DNA of 64,000 bases from an uncultured Eubacteriales bacterium (GCA_900539455.1 UQCD01000001.1:1-64000); one strand, 5' to 3'. Counted from the first letter of the stretch, positions 8,324 to 17,441 are shown. Program-made: numbers and translations. The notes: generated from the sequence alone by a model not told the origin.

Positions 8324-9161
8324 AATTTTGAACCTCCTCAATAATATTTTTTGGGGTTGAAGCCCCTGCTGTAATACCAATCGCTTTCGCTGGTAATAAC
8401 TTCAAATTTTTCAAGTCCTCTACCGTCTGGATAAAGAAAGTATTTTCACATTCCTCTTTACATATTTCGTAGAGCTTTTGGGTGTTTGAGCTACTTTTCC
8501 CACCAATGACTATCATTGTATCTACGCTCTTTGCTATCTTGCGAGCTTCTAACTGTCTTTCGTTAGTAGCATTGCATATAGTATTAACAACTATTATATC
8601 ATATAACTTTTTGCAAAGAATTTCAACTAAATAATTAAATTTCTTGTAATTAAATGTCGTCTGTGATACAACACATATTTTTGCACCCTCAGCTGCCTTA
8701 AATGCAAGAGCTTCCTCTTCGCTGTTAATCACTGTTACCTTAGTGTTGCACCAACCCTTAATTCCCTCTACCTCCGGATGCGTATCATTGCCAATAATTA
8801 CAATTTCGTAGCCTTCATTACCTTTTTCAAATACAGTTTTATGTATTTTTTTAACAAAAGGACAGGTTGCATCAATTATATTAAAGCCCTTTGCCGAAAG
8901 TGCATCACAGATTGCCTTTGAAACTCCGTGAGATCGGATAATTACTGTGCCTTTATCCAAATTATCAAATTCTTCTAAGGAATTGACTACAACAACTCCT
9001 TTTTTTTCAAGGTCATCTACTACCTCTTCATTATGAATAATTGGTCCATAGGTATATATTATATCTTTGCCTAAAGCTTTCTCTATCTGATTATATACTG
9101 TATTTACAGCTCTTTTTACGCCAAAGCAGAATCCAGCCGAATCAGCTAATAATATTTCCAC
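8304..9161 (-). CDS. ispH: 4-hydroxy-3-methylbut-2-enyl diphosphate reductase
   Basis: The last enzyme of the MEP isoprenoid pathway: it reduces HMBPP to IPP and DMAPP using a [4Fe-4S] cluster. The three conserved cluster cysteines are Cys12 (GFCFGVKRAV), Cys100 (DATCPFV) and Cys196 (NTICNATNERQ), and the substrate-site segment VSQTTF is present. Length 285 is normal for a stand-alone IspH. GTG start behind GGAAAT. It starts four bases after cmk ends and its 3' end overlaps the rpsA start, giving a cmk-ispH-rpsA operon. Confidence 0.95.
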   Translation of the reverse strand: MEILLADSAGFCFGVKRAVNTVYNQIEKALGKDIIYTYGPIIHNEEVVDDLEKKGVVVVNSLEEFDNLDKGTVIIRSHGVSKAICDALSAKGFNIIDATCPFVKKIHKTVFEKGNEGYEIVIIGNDTHPEVEGIKGWCNTKVTVINSEEEALAFKAAEGAKICVVSQTTFNYKKFNYLVEILCKKLYDIIVVNTICNATNERQLEARKIAKSVDTMIVIGGKSSSNTQKLYEICKEECENTFFIQTVEDLKNLKLLPAKAIGITAGASTPKNIIEEVQNYVRIKF

Positions 9162-9164
9162 TAT

Positions 9165-9827
9165 TTATTTCCTTTCTATAGCTAATTTTGTAATGGTATC
9201 AACCACCTGCTCTATTGTCATATCAGAACAGTCAACTAAGACTGCATCCTCAGCCTTTGTTAATGGTGATATTTTTCTGTGCATATCTCTGTAATCTCTT
9301 TCTTCTATATCCTTTTCTATATCTGAAAGGTTTACATTTTCGCCTTTTTCTATAAGTTCTTTATATCTACGCTCTGCTCTTGTCTTTGTACTTGCAGTTA
9401 AATATATTTTTAAATAAGCATCCTTTAATACGCAGGTGCCTATATCTCTTCCGTCCATAATTACATTTTGCACCTTAGCAAGATTTCTTTGCAGAGAAAC
9501 CAGCTTTTCCCTTACTGGTCCATATACTGAAATAGCAGAGGTCATATTTGATACCTCCTCTGCCCTAATATAATTATTAACATTTTCTCCATTTAAATAT
9601 ACCTGCTGAACGCCATCCTCATAATCAATAGTTATATCACATAAGGAACATACCCGTACTACATTTTCTTCATCCACAGCATCAACATTTTCCCTAATGC
9701 AGGCCAATGCCATAGCTCTATACATAGAACCTGTATCTACATATATATATCCTAATTTTTTTGCAACCAACTTTGCTATTGTGCTTTTACCAGCTCCTGC
9801 CGGACCATCTACTGCTATATTATACAT
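9165..9827 (-). CDS. cmk: Cytidylate kinase
   Basis: Phosphorylates CMP and dCMP using ATP. The P-loop GPAGAGKST directly follows the N-terminus MYNIAVD. DTGSMYRAMA and MDGRDIGTCV are family signatures, and RRYKEL belongs to the lid region. I chose the start at 9827 because AGGAAG precedes it and it gives the normal N-terminus. An in-frame ATG at 9854 overlaps the upstream stop (TAATG), so a nine-residue longer form made by reinitiation is possible. It sits in an operon with the flavoprotein upstream and ispH-rpsA downstream. Confidence 0.93.
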   Translation of the reverse strand: MYNIAVDGPAGAGKSTIAKLVAKKLGYIYVDTGSMYRAMALACIRENVDAVDEENVVRVCSLCDITIDYEDGVQQVYLNGENVNNYIRAEEVSNMTSAISVYGPVREKLVSLQRNLAKVQNVIMDGRDIGTCVLKDAYLKIYLTASTKTRAERRYKELIEKGENVNLSDIEKDIEERDYRDMHRKISPLTKAEDAVLVDCSDMTIEQVVDTITKLAIERK

Positions 9828-9853
9828 TTTCTTCCTACTTTCTGGTTTTACCA

Positions 9854-11086
9854 TTAATATGTGCTGATTCCTGCTAAATATCCTGTGGAATATGCAATCT
9901 GCAAATTATAACCACCTGTTAATGCGTCAACATCTAACACCTCACCTGTAAAGAATAACCGTTTTACTATTTTTGACTCCATAGTTGAGGAGGAAATCTC
10001 CTTTGTGTTAATACCACCTCTGGTAATAATGGCCTCACTAAAGCCTCTGGTTGATGCCAAGGTAACTTCAAGGCCTTTAATTAAGCTGACTAAAGTATGT
10101 CTTTCCTCTCTGGTAATATCATGAACCTTTTTAAATTCATCAATTTTAGTAAGTCTGGTAATAACTGGTATTAATTTTTTAGGCAACAGGTTATTTAATG
10201 AGTTCCTAAAATCTTTATTTATATTTTCGCCAAAATCTCTTGTAATTCTGTTATCTAATTCTTCAAAGGATAATGCTGGCTTTAAATCTATTTTTAGTTT
10301 TATATCTCTTCCGGCAGATACCTTTTCTGTAATATAGCTGCTGGCGCTTAAAACTATTGGCCCGCTTACACCAAAGTGAGTAAAAAGCATTTCTCCAAAA
10401 TCAGAATATATCTCTTTATCTCCCTCATAAAATGTACCCTTTACATTTTTAAGAGAAAGCCCCTGCAAATCCTTTACAAATTCCTCTTTAGTATTAAAAG
10501 GAACTAAGGAAGGGTAAATATCTGTTACAGTATGTCCAACTTCTCTTGCCATTTTATATCCATCACCGGTAGAGCCTGTGGTCTGATAGGAATTACCTCC
10601 AGTTGCAATAATTACATTATCTGCATATACCTTCTCGTCATTATCAAACAAAACACCTGCTGCAGTTCCATTTTCCACTAATATTTTCTTTGCATTATAT
10701 TTATAGACACACTTTACATCTAATTGCTTTAACCTTTTGCTAAGCGCCCATATTACATCTGCTGATTTATCAGAAACAGGAAAAATTCTATTTCCTCTTT
10801 CTATTTTTGTTGGCACGCCCATTTCATTAATTAAAGCTACTATACTGTCATTTGTATAGGTATAGAATGCACTATATAAAAATTTGTTATTCCTGACCAC
10901 ATTTTTTAATATTGTATCTATATCCTGGGCATTTGTAATATTACATCTGCCTTTGCCTGTTATATAAAGCTTTTTTCCAAGCTTTTCATTTTTCTCATAA
11001 ATGGTAACCTTGTGACCACATTCTGCTGCACCTATAGCAGCCAACATTCCACTTGCGCCACCACCAATTATAATTACATTACTCAT
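9854..11086 (-). CDS. HI0933-family NAD(P)/FAD-dependent oxidoreductase
   Basis: A 410-residue flavoprotein. The N-terminal dinucleotide-binding motif is GGGASGMLAA, followed by KLYITGKGRCNITN, the hallmark of the HI0933/YhiN/BaiN-like family. ATGGNSYQTTGSTGDGY is the second conserved FAD-contact region, and TRGGINTKEI and GEVLDVDALTGGYNLQ mark the C-terminus. The substrate is unknown; relatives in gut Clostridia reduce bile-acid intermediates, but family membership alone does not establish that here. Its stop overlaps the upstream cmk ATG, and cmk follows directly. Confidence 0.88.
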   Translation of the reverse strand: MSNVIIIGGGASGMLAAIGAAECGHKVTIYEKNEKLGKKLYITGKGRCNITNAQDIDTILKNVVRNNKFLYSAFYTYTNDSIVALINEMGVPTKIERGNRIFPVSDKSADVIWALSKRLKQLDVKCVYKYNAKKILVENGTAAGVLFDNDEKVYADNVIIATGGNSYQTTGSTGDGYKMAREVGHTVTDIYPSLVPFNTKEEFVKDLQGLSLKNVKGTFYEGDKEIYSDFGEMLFTHFGVSGPIVLSASSYITEKVSAGRDIKLKIDLKPALSFEELDNRITRDFGENINKDFRNSLNNLLPKKLIPVITRLTKIDEFKKVHDITREERHTLVSLIKGLEVTLASTRGFSEAIITRGGINTKEISSSTMESKIVKRLFFTGEVLDVDALTGGYNLQIAYSTGYLAGISTY

Positions 11087-11096
11087 ATAATATCCT

Positions 11097-11969
11097 TTAA
11101 TCTTTTAGTTTATTAATTTCATCGGAAGAATATATTTGATAATCCTCCCATACCTTATCTACTTCATTAAGCTGTTTTATTACCCTGTTATTATTTTTTA
11201 TGCTTAACTCTGTAATAACAGCATTAATAAGGCTTAGGGGTGCAACTAAGGAATCAAAGGTGTTTGTCATTTCACTTTTTGCTATAAGATTGCAGGATGA
11301 ATACAAACACATTGGAGAGCTTTTTGAATCTGTAATTGCAATTACCTCTGCATTTTTATTATTGGCAAACTCCATCATTTTTAAAGTTCGCATAGAATAT
11401 CTAGGAAAACTTATACCAATAAAACAATCCTTGTCATCTATTCTTACAGCTTGCTCTAGCAGCTCACTATAGCTGTTTGTTCTAAGCACAATTACATTAT
11501 CGAATATGTCCTTTAAATAGTAGCCTAACAGCTCTGCTAAAGCCATACAATTTCTAAGTCCGCATATGTAAATCTTTTTAGCACTATTGATTATATTAAT
11601 AGCCATATCAAAGGTCTGATTATCCATTATATCAAGTGTAAGCTTGATTTTATTTATATCTGATGTCAGCACCTCTTCTAAAACAGGAGATTTTCTAGCA
11701 ATATTTGAGCTAATATCTATTTTTTCAATGGATGACAGCTTCTTAGAGGCTTGTTCCTTCATTGCCCCTTGCAGCTCTGGAAATCCGTCAAAGCCTAACA
11801 TTGTAGCAAATCTTACAACCGTTGATTCACTGACACCAGTAATTTTTCCAAGTTTGGCAGCAGTCATAAATACTGCTTTATCAAAATCTGTAATAATATA
11901 TTCGGCTATCTTTTTTTGACCTTTACTCATTTTGGGTAAAAGTTCCTTTATTATATCAAATAAATCCAT
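11097..11969 (-). CDS. MurR/RpiR-family transcriptional regulator
   Basis: A 290-residue regulator. The N-terminal helix-turn-helix (about 1-75, with AAKLGKITGVSESTVVRFATMLGFDGFPEL) is typical of RpiR proteins. The C-terminal SIS domain (about 125-260) should bind a sugar phosphate or amino-sugar phosphate. No sugar gene lies next to it. Upstream is the decarboxylase operon, separated by a terminator; downstream is the flavoprotein-cmk-ispH-rpsA group, beginning 10 bp after its stop. Target genes cannot be named from the sequence. Confidence 0.88.
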   Translation of the reverse strand: MDLFDIIKELLPKMSKGQKKIAEYIITDFDKAVFMTAAKLGKITGVSESTVVRFATMLGFDGFPELQGAMKEQASKKLSSIEKIDISSNIARKSPVLEEVLTSDINKIKLTLDIMDNQTFDMAINIINSAKKIYICGLRNCMALAELLGYYLKDIFDNVIVLRTNSYSELLEQAVRIDDKDCFIGISFPRYSMRTLKMMEFANNKNAEVIAITDSKSSPMCLYSSCNLIAKSEMTNTFDSLVAPLSLINAVITELSIKNNNRVIKQLNEVDKVWEDYQIYSSDEINKLKD

Positions 11970-11996
11970 TTCTAACTGTCCATTTTTTATTTCTAA

Positions 11997-12032
11997 AATC
12001 CCCCATCAAAGTTTTACCTATAATGGGGGATT
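11997..12032 (-). terminator. Terminator after the decarboxylase operon
   Basis: A 10-bp stem with five consecutive G:C pairs (AATCCCCCAT pairing with ATGGGGGATT) lies eight bases past the oadA-like stop. On the minus strand it is followed by TTTT then mixed A/T, a short but plausible release tract. It separates the decarboxylase operon from the RpiR regulator. Confidence 0.7.
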
Positions 12033-12039
12033 GTTTTTA

Positions 12040-13446
12040 CTAAACTGGATATGCTCCGTTTTCAGTATCTGCTTTGCTTAAATCAACCTTATCCTGCTGT
12101 GCTTTTCTGTATTTGAAGAATTCAGTAGCAACCTGTGGGAATAAAGCATAAGATAAAACATCTTCATCCTGTTCTTTCCATTCAGACATTTCAGCCTCGA
12201 TTTTATTTAACTCATTGTCAAGTAAATCTGCCGGTCTGCAGGTAATAGGCTTTTTATCACCGATAACCTTCTTTTGAACCTCTTTGTTGAATGGTTTAAC
12301 TGTCTGACCATATTCACCACTAAGAACAGCCTTACACTCCTTAGTAGGTGTTTTATATCTTTCACCAGCGATAACATTAAGTACAGCCTGTGTACCAACA
12401 ATCTGTGATGAAGGTGTAACTAGAGGTGGCTCACCCAAGTCTTTTCTAACCTCTGGAATTTCCTTAAGTACATCATAATACTTGTCCTCAGCCTTCATAT
12501 CCTTTAACTGAGAAACCATATTTGAAAGCATTCCACCTGGTACCTGATATAATAATGTCTTAATATCAACACCCATAACCTTTGGATTAAGTAATCCACT
12601 AGCTAAAGCTTCATCTCTCATAGGTCTGAAGTAATCGGCTATTTCAGCTAATAAGTTCTGATCAAGGCCTGTATCATAAGGAGTACCTCTAAAGGTTTCT
12701 ACCATAACCTCTGTAGCAGGCTGGCTTGTTCCCATTGAGAATGGTGACATTGCTGTATCAATAACATCTACGCCAGCCTCAACAGCCTTAAGGTATGTCA
12801 TTGAAGCAACACCTGAAGTGTAATGTGTGTGTAACTGAATTGGAATATCTACAGTCTCCTTTAAAGCACTAATAAGCTCTGTTGCTTTATATGGGACTAA
12901 AAGACCTGCCATATCCTTGATACAGATTGAGTTTGCACCCATATCTTCAATTTTCTTAGCCATATCCTTCCAGTAATCAAGTGTATACGCATCACCTAAG
13001 GTATATGCTAATGCAACCTGTGCATGACCTTTTTCTTTAATTGCTGCATCAACAGCGCACTGAAGATTTCTAATATCATTTAAACAGTCAAATATTCTGA
13101 TAATATCAATACCATTAGCTATTGACTTCTGAACAAAATACTGAACAACATCATCTGCATAATGACGATAACCTAAAATATTCTGTCCTCTAAAAAGCAT
13201 CTGTAATTTTGTGTTTTTAAATCCATCACGAAGCTTTCTAAGTCTTTCCCATGGATCTTCCTTCAAAAATCTAAGTGAAGCATCAAAAGTTGCACCACCC
13301 CAACATTCTACTGAATGATAACCAACTTTATCCATCTTATCAACGATAGGAAGCATTTGTTCTGTTGTCATTCTTGTAGCAATAAGTGACTGATGAGCAT
13401 CTCTTAATACTGTTTCAGTAATTTTAATTGGTTTCTTTTCTGCCAT
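12040..13446 (-). CDS. Oxaloacetate/pyruvate-type carboxyltransferase (OadA/PycB-like, no biotin domain)
   Basis: A 468-residue carboxyltransferase of the pyruvate/oxaloacetate (5S) type. ITETVLRDAHQSLIATRM and VECWGGATFDASLRFL are the TIM-barrel active-site signatures. HTHYTSGVASM supplies metal-binding His residues, and the conserved Lys lies in the CIKDMAGLL strand. A PYC/OAD conserved domain follows. It ends without the biotin-carrier domain found at the C-terminus of classic OadA. A separate biotin carrier is encoded at 14664-15029, so biotin must be supplied in trans. It is the last gene of a five-gene operon. The likely reaction is carboxyl transfer between oxaloacetate and carboxybiotin. 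Confidence 0.88.
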   Translation of the reverse strand: MAEKKPIKITETVLRDAHQSLIATRMTTEQMLPIVDKMDKVGYHSVECWGGATFDASLRFLKEDPWERLRKLRDGFKNTKLQMLFRGQNILGYRHYADDVVQYFVQKSIANGIDIIRIFDCLNDIRNLQCAVDAAIKEKGHAQVALAYTLGDAYTLDYWKDMAKKIEDMGANSICIKDMAGLLVPYKATELISALKETVDIPIQLHTHYTSGVASMTYLKAVEAGVDVIDTAMSPFSMGTSQPATEVMVETFRGTPYDTGLDQNLLAEIADYFRPMRDEALASGLLNPKVMGVDIKTLLYQVPGGMLSNMVSQLKDMKAEDKYYDVLKEIPEVRKDLGEPPLVTPSSQIVGTQAVLNVIAGERYKTPTKECKAVLSGEYGQTVKPFNKEVQKKVIGDKKPITCRPADLLDNELNKIEAEMSEWKEQDEDVLSYALFPQVATEFFKYRKAQQDKVDLSKADTENGAYPV

Positions 13447-13473
13447 TCTATATCACCAAGTCCTTTCTAAATT

Positions 13474-14619
13474 TTATAAGAATATCGCCATAAATGTTCC
13501 AGCTGCAACGGCTGTACCGATAACACCGGCAACATTTGGTCCCATCGCGTGCATAAGTAAGAAGTTTGTTGGATCTGTTTCAGCACCAACCTTTTGTGAT
13601 ACTCTTGCTGCCATAGGTACGGCAGATACGCCTGCTGAACCAATAAGAGGATTGATTTTGCCACCGCTAAGCTTACACATAACTTTACCGATAACAACAC
13701 CAGCAGCAGTACCAAATGCGAATGCAATAAGTCCTAAAGCTACAATCTTTAATGTACTAATATTTAAGAATGCTTCTGCACTTGTTGAAGCACCAACAGA
13801 TGTACCAAGTAAAATAACTACAATATACATAAGTGCATTTGAAGCTGTTTCAGTAAGCTGCTTAACAACTCCACTTTCTCTGAATAAGTTACCTAACATA
13901 AGCATACCAACTAATGGAGCTGTTGTAGGTAATATTAAACAAACAATAATTGTAACAACTATTGGAAATAAAATCTTTTCAAGCTTTGAAACAGGTCTAA
14001 GCTGTTCCATCTTAACTGCTCTTTCCTTCTTAGTTGTAAGAAGCTTCATAATTGGTGGCTGAATAATAGGCACTAATGACATATACGAATAAGCCGCAAC
14101 TGCAATAGGTCCCATTAAATCTGACTGACCAAGCTTACCTGCAAGGAAAATTGATGTAGGACCATCAGCACCACCAATAATTGATATAGCTGCTGCAGCC
14201 TTGTCATTGAAGCCCATTAAAATAGCAATGAAATATGCTGCATAAATACCAAACTGTGCTGCTGCACCAAGTAAAAAGCTCTTAGGGTTGGCAATAAGTG
14301 GACCGAAGTCAGTCATTGCACCAACACCCATAAAGATAAGTGAAGGTAAAATACTCCATTCATCTAAAATATAAAAATAATGTAACAAACCACCGACACC
14401 ATTTGATGTATTTTCAGGTGATGCCATAATATCCGGATAGATATTAACTAACAACATACCAAAAGCAATCGGAACAAGTAAAAGTGGTTCATATCCTTTT
14501 TTGATAGCAAGGAATAGGAAAACACAGGCAACTGCTATCATTACATAATTGCCCCAAGTCAATCCAAAGAAAGCGGACTGATGAATAAGATTTCCTAAAG
14601 TATCTAAAATGTAATCCAT
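13474..14619 (-). CDS. Sodium ion-translocating decarboxylase subunit beta
   Basis: A 381-residue polytopic membrane protein of the OadB/GcdB/MmdB family. This subunit decarboxylates carboxybiotin and couples it to sodium export. About nine to ten hydrophobic segments are visible. Conserved motifs include FMGVGAMTDFGPLIANP near the N-terminus, IIGGADGPTSIFLAGKL with the functionally important Asp, and NPLIGSAGVSAVPMAARVSQ near the C-terminus. GGAGG precedes the start. It lies between the biotin carrier and the OadA-like subunit. Confidence 0.94.
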   Translation of the reverse strand: MDYILDTLGNLIHQSAFFGLTWGNYVMIAVACVFLFLAIKKGYEPLLLVPIAFGMLLVNIYPDIMASPENTSNGVGGLLHYFYILDEWSILPSLIFMGVGAMTDFGPLIANPKSFLLGAAAQFGIYAAYFIAILMGFNDKAAAAISIIGGADGPTSIFLAGKLGQSDLMGPIAVAAYSYMSLVPIIQPPIMKLLTTKKERAVKMEQLRPVSKLEKILFPIVVTIIVCLILPTTAPLVGMLMLGNLFRESGVVKQLTETASNALMYIVVILLGTSVGASTSAEAFLNISTLKIVALGLIAFAFGTAAGVVIGKVMCKLSGGKINPLIGSAGVSAVPMAARVSQKVGAETDPTNFLLMHAMGPNVAGVIGTAVAAGTFMAIFL

Positions 14620-14663
14620 CTTTTAACCTCCTGATGTAGTATTGTCAATTAATGTAATAAGGA

Positions 14664-15029
14664 TTAGTTTAATGTTGCTAATACATCGCCAGCTTCTACA
14701 GTAGCGCCTTCGTTTACATCAACACTTGCAATAGTACCATCAGCTGGAGCTACTACTTCATTTTCCATCTTCATAGCTTCAAGAATTAAGATTACATCGC
14801 CCTTTTTAACAGCAGCGCCAACCTTTACCTTAACTGAAAGAATTTTTCCTGGCATTGGTGCATTTACCTTTGTTGCTCCCTGTGTACCTGTAGCTGCAGG
14901 TGCTTTAGCTGGAGCCGCCTTTGGAGCTGCACTAGCAACTGGTGCAGCTGGTGCTGATGCTGTAGCGCCTGTTTCTTCAACTGTTACATCATATACATTT
15001 CCATTAACTGTAATTCTATAATTTTTCAT
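14664..15029 (-). CDS. Biotin carrier protein of the decarboxylase
   Basis: A 121-residue protein. A short N-terminal segment (MKNYRITVNGNVYDVTVEE), an Ala/Pro-rich flexible linker (about 25-50) and a biotinyl domain with EAMKMENEV, whose Lys is the biotinylation site. I start it at 15029, where GGAGGCTTAT precedes the ATG; the frame also has an ATG at 15041 that lies inside that site. It carries the carboxyl group between the carboxyltransferase subunits and the membrane beta subunit. Confidence 0.93.
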   Translation of the reverse strand: MKNYRITVNGNVYDVTVEETGATASAPAAPVASAAPKAAPAKAPAATGTQGATKVNAPMPGKILSVKVKVGAAVKKGDVILILEAMKMENEVVAPADGTIASVDVNEGATVEAGDVLATLN

Positions 15030-15040
15030 ATAAGCCTCCA

Positions 15041-15811
15041 TTATCTGCTTCTTTTTGCTTTTCTAATTGATCTTACAACAAATCCATCTGAAGAAAGTCC
15101 TGTCTGTGCTGATATTGCGGCTGTAATTACAGCAACAAGCTCAAGGTCATCAACTGACTCTTCGTTTTCTGTGATTTGTGCTATTGCATTATCTACTGCA
15201 ACTTCTGTCTCGTTTTTCTTTCCTCTGTTTGCAAATTTTTCCTGTAACTTAGGAATAAATTTAAACAAGTAAATAAAGAACATAATTATAAGTAATATTA
15301 CAACAACTGTAGACATACCGATTAATGTATTCAAGCCAGCATTTGCCATTCTTGAACCTAAGGACGCCTGTTCTTCTTCTTCACCGTTTTTGAAGGTAAT
15401 ACTTGTTGGTGTTGGCTTTCCATTAATATTGTTATAAATAATACTTGCATCTATTTTACCGTTTGCATATACCATAGTAACAACACAGGTAACCTGTCCG
15501 TTATCAGCTCTGTCTACCTTGGCTTCATCAGCAACGCCAATGAATTCGCCCATTTTACCTTCTTCAGTAAATGGAAGGAAGGATTCAAAAGCCTCTTTAA
15601 CCATACCAACCTGATTATTAATGAAGTATTTACAGCTATCATAATCTGTTTCTGCAAAATCAGATTTAACAATATTTTTAGCATTTTCAATAAATACGCT
15701 GTCAGGATACTCAGTTGTATTAGTAGCATCTGTTTCTCCTGCGAAAGCTACTGTTGAAACTGATAAAATAGTAACGAGTAGGATTGCAAAAAACTTTTTA
15801 ATATTTTTCAT
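15041..15811 (-). CDS. OadG-like gamma/delta subunit with long extracytoplasmic domain
   Basis: A 256-residue membrane protein. It has a Sec signal peptide (MKNIKKFFAILLVTILS, cleaved near AFA), an extracytoplasmic domain of about 120 residues, a single membrane helix (about 165-190, STVVVILLIIMFFIYLF) and a cytoplasmic tail. The tail, with ELVAVITAAISAQTG, is the OadG-type segment that anchors the complex. Classic OadG is only 80-100 residues, so the exported domain is an addition of unknown role. The start at 15811 follows AGAGGTGA; the nine extra upstream codons lack a site. Confidence 0.8.
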   Translation of the reverse strand: MKNIKKFFAILLVTILSVSTVAFAGETDATNTTEYPDSVFIENAKNIVKSDFAETDYDSCKYFINNQVGMVKEAFESFLPFTEEGKMGEFIGVADEAKVDRADNGQVTCVVTMVYANGKIDASIIYNNINGKPTPTSITFKNGEEEEQASLGSRMANAGLNTLIGMSTVVVILLIIMFFIYLFKFIPKLQEKFANRGKKNETEVAVDNAIAQITENEESVDDLELVAVITAAISAQTGLSSDGFVVRSIRKAKRSR

Positions 15812-15824
15812 CAATTTCACCTCT

Positions 15825-17276
15825 CTAAACCGTACCATGTTTCTTTACTGGACGATCCTCTCTTTTTGTATAAAGCATTTCTAATGCGCCGATTAAATAC
15901 TTTCTAGTATCCTGTGGCTCAACAATGCTATCTACATATCCTCTCTTAGCTGCTGATAAAGCACTTGTCTGTAATGCCTTATATTCTGCTGCTTTTTCTT
16001 CTATGAAAGCGTTTTTATTTTCTGCATTTTTGATTTCATTTGCATAAATAATTCTAACTGCTTCTTTAGGACACATTGTACCTATCTTTGCATCAGGCCA
16101 AGCGTATACAATGTCAGCTCCTGCAGATTTTGAATTCATTGCTACATAAGCACTACCAAAAGCATTGCCAATAACAACATTAACCTTTGGAGTAGTTGCA
16201 TTTGCGAAAGCATAAGTAAGCTTTGCAACAGCTTTTGAAATAGTCTTTTCTTCTTCTACTGTTGTAGCGAAACCCTTTGTATTTGTAAGTGTGATAACAG
16301 GAATGTTGAAAGCATCACAAAACTCAACAAATTCTGCTGCTTTTGCAGCACCAGCTGTTGTAAGTCTTGCATTATATTCTGCAACAACCTTCATTTCGTC
16401 ATCATAAACCTTTGTTCTATTTGCTACTGCACCAACAGTTGCACCATTTAATTTAATAAATGCTGTAACCATTTCCTTTGCATACTGTGATTTAACTTCA
16501 CAGACGAAATTGTTATCCGAGATATTTGCTAATGCTATAGATGTATCTTCTAAACAATTTTCAAGGTCAGCACATACTCTGTTTAAGTCATCCTGACAAT
16601 CAAGCTCTGGTGCTTCTTCTTCATTGTTTGCAGGTAAAATTGAAACAAGCTGTCTGATACTGGCTAAAACCTCTTCCTCTGTACCTGTAAAGTCAGCAAG
16701 ACCAGATTCTTTGCTTTGATAATCAGCAGATGCTGTATCACATTTTGATTCGTTATTTTCATCTAAAGCATTTGGAGAAGTTACAAATAACTTTCCGTCC
16801 TTTGCCATAAATGTAAAATCTGCAAGTGCAGGAATAATACCAAGTCCACCACCGCAATTTCCAAAAATTGCTGTAATCTGAGGTATAACACCTGATGCTA
16901 AAGCCTGTTTGTTGTAAATTGTACCAAATGCTTCAAGTGCATCTGTTGACTCTTGTAATCTAAGTCCAGCACAATCAATTAAGCCGATAATTGGTGCTCC
17001 CATCTTCATAGCCATATCATAAATGTTAGCAATTTTTTTAGCGTGCATTTCACCAATGCTTCCGCCTAAAACACTAGCATCCTGACTGAATACATAAACT
17101 AAGTTACCATCAATAACGCCGTAGCCTGTTACTACACCATCTCCTGGTGTCTGTGTATCCTGTAAATTGAAGTCTGTACTTCTAGCACTTACAAGACCAC
17201 CAATTTCAACAAAGCTATTTTCGTCAAATAAAGCTGAAATTCTTCTGATGGCTGATTTTTCTGCCGAATTACTCAC
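15825..17276 (-). CDS. Acyl-CoA carboxyltransferase subunit (MmdA/PccB-like)
   Basis: A 483-residue carboxyltransferase of the acyl-CoA (12S) type, with two crotonase-like halves. VFSQDASVLGGSIGEMHAKK and the glycine-rich FGNCGGGLG lie in the N-half; GNAFGSAYVAMNSK lies in the C-half and forms an oxyanion hole. With the biotin carrier and beta subunit downstream it resembles the alpha subunit of methylmalonyl-, malonyl- or glutaconyl-CoA decarboxylase. The substrate cannot be decided here. GTG start nine bases after GGAGG. It is the first gene of the five-gene operon. A 5S-type subunit in the same operon suggests either a shared carrier or a transcarboxylase. Confidence 0.85.
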   Translation of the reverse strand: MSNSAEKSAIRRISALFDENSFVEIGGLVSARSTDFNLQDTQTPGDGVVTGYGVIDGNLVYVFSQDASVLGGSIGEMHAKKIANIYDMAMKMGAPIIGLIDCAGLRLQESTDALEAFGTIYNKQALASGVIPQITAIFGNCGGGLGIIPALADFTFMAKDGKLFVTSPNALDENNESKCDTASADYQSKESGLADFTGTEEEVLASIRQLVSILPANNEEEAPELDCQDDLNRVCADLENCLEDTSIALANISDNNFVCEVKSQYAKEMVTAFIKLNGATVGAVANRTKVYDDEMKVVAEYNARLTTAGAAKAAEFVEFCDAFNIPVITLTNTKGFATTVEEEKTISKAVAKLTYAFANATTPKVNVVIGNAFGSAYVAMNSKSAGADIVYAWPDAKIGTMCPKEAVRIIYANEIKNAENKNAFIEEKAAEYKALQTSALSAAKRGYVDSIVEPQDTRKYLIGALEMLYTKREDRPVKKHGTV

Positions 17277-17341
17277 CGTTTTAGTCCTCCATTTTCTATA
17301 GTAATATGTAAGGTGAAAGCTGAAATAGTATTTTCAACCTC

Positions 17342-17395
17342 TGTGTTAAAGCATAATTTTAACACAAGAGCAAAATTTATTAATCAAATTTTTGC
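17342..17395. promoter_or_regulatory. Two adjacent inverted repeats upstream of the decarboxylase operon
   Basis: TGTGTTAAA (17342) and TTTAACACA (17358) form a perfect 9-bp inverted repeat with a 7-nt centre. A second, imperfect one (GCAAAATTT and AAATTTTTGC) lies at 17370-17395. Both are 65-120 bp upstream of the mmdA-like GTG, where the promoter should be. They look like operator half-sites rather than terminators, since no T run follows. The first does not fit the Rex spacing. The regulator is unknown. Confidence 0.4.
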
Positions 17396-17441
17396 CTATT
17401 ATATTTTATATCTTGTTAGGTAAAATATCAAGCTATTTTTT

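Noticed and set aside
17342..17366. Rex (redox) operator before the decarboxylase operon
   Set aside because: Half-sites resemble GTTAA/TTAAC, but their spacing is wider than in the known Rex consensus, so I keep it only as an unassigned inverted repeat.
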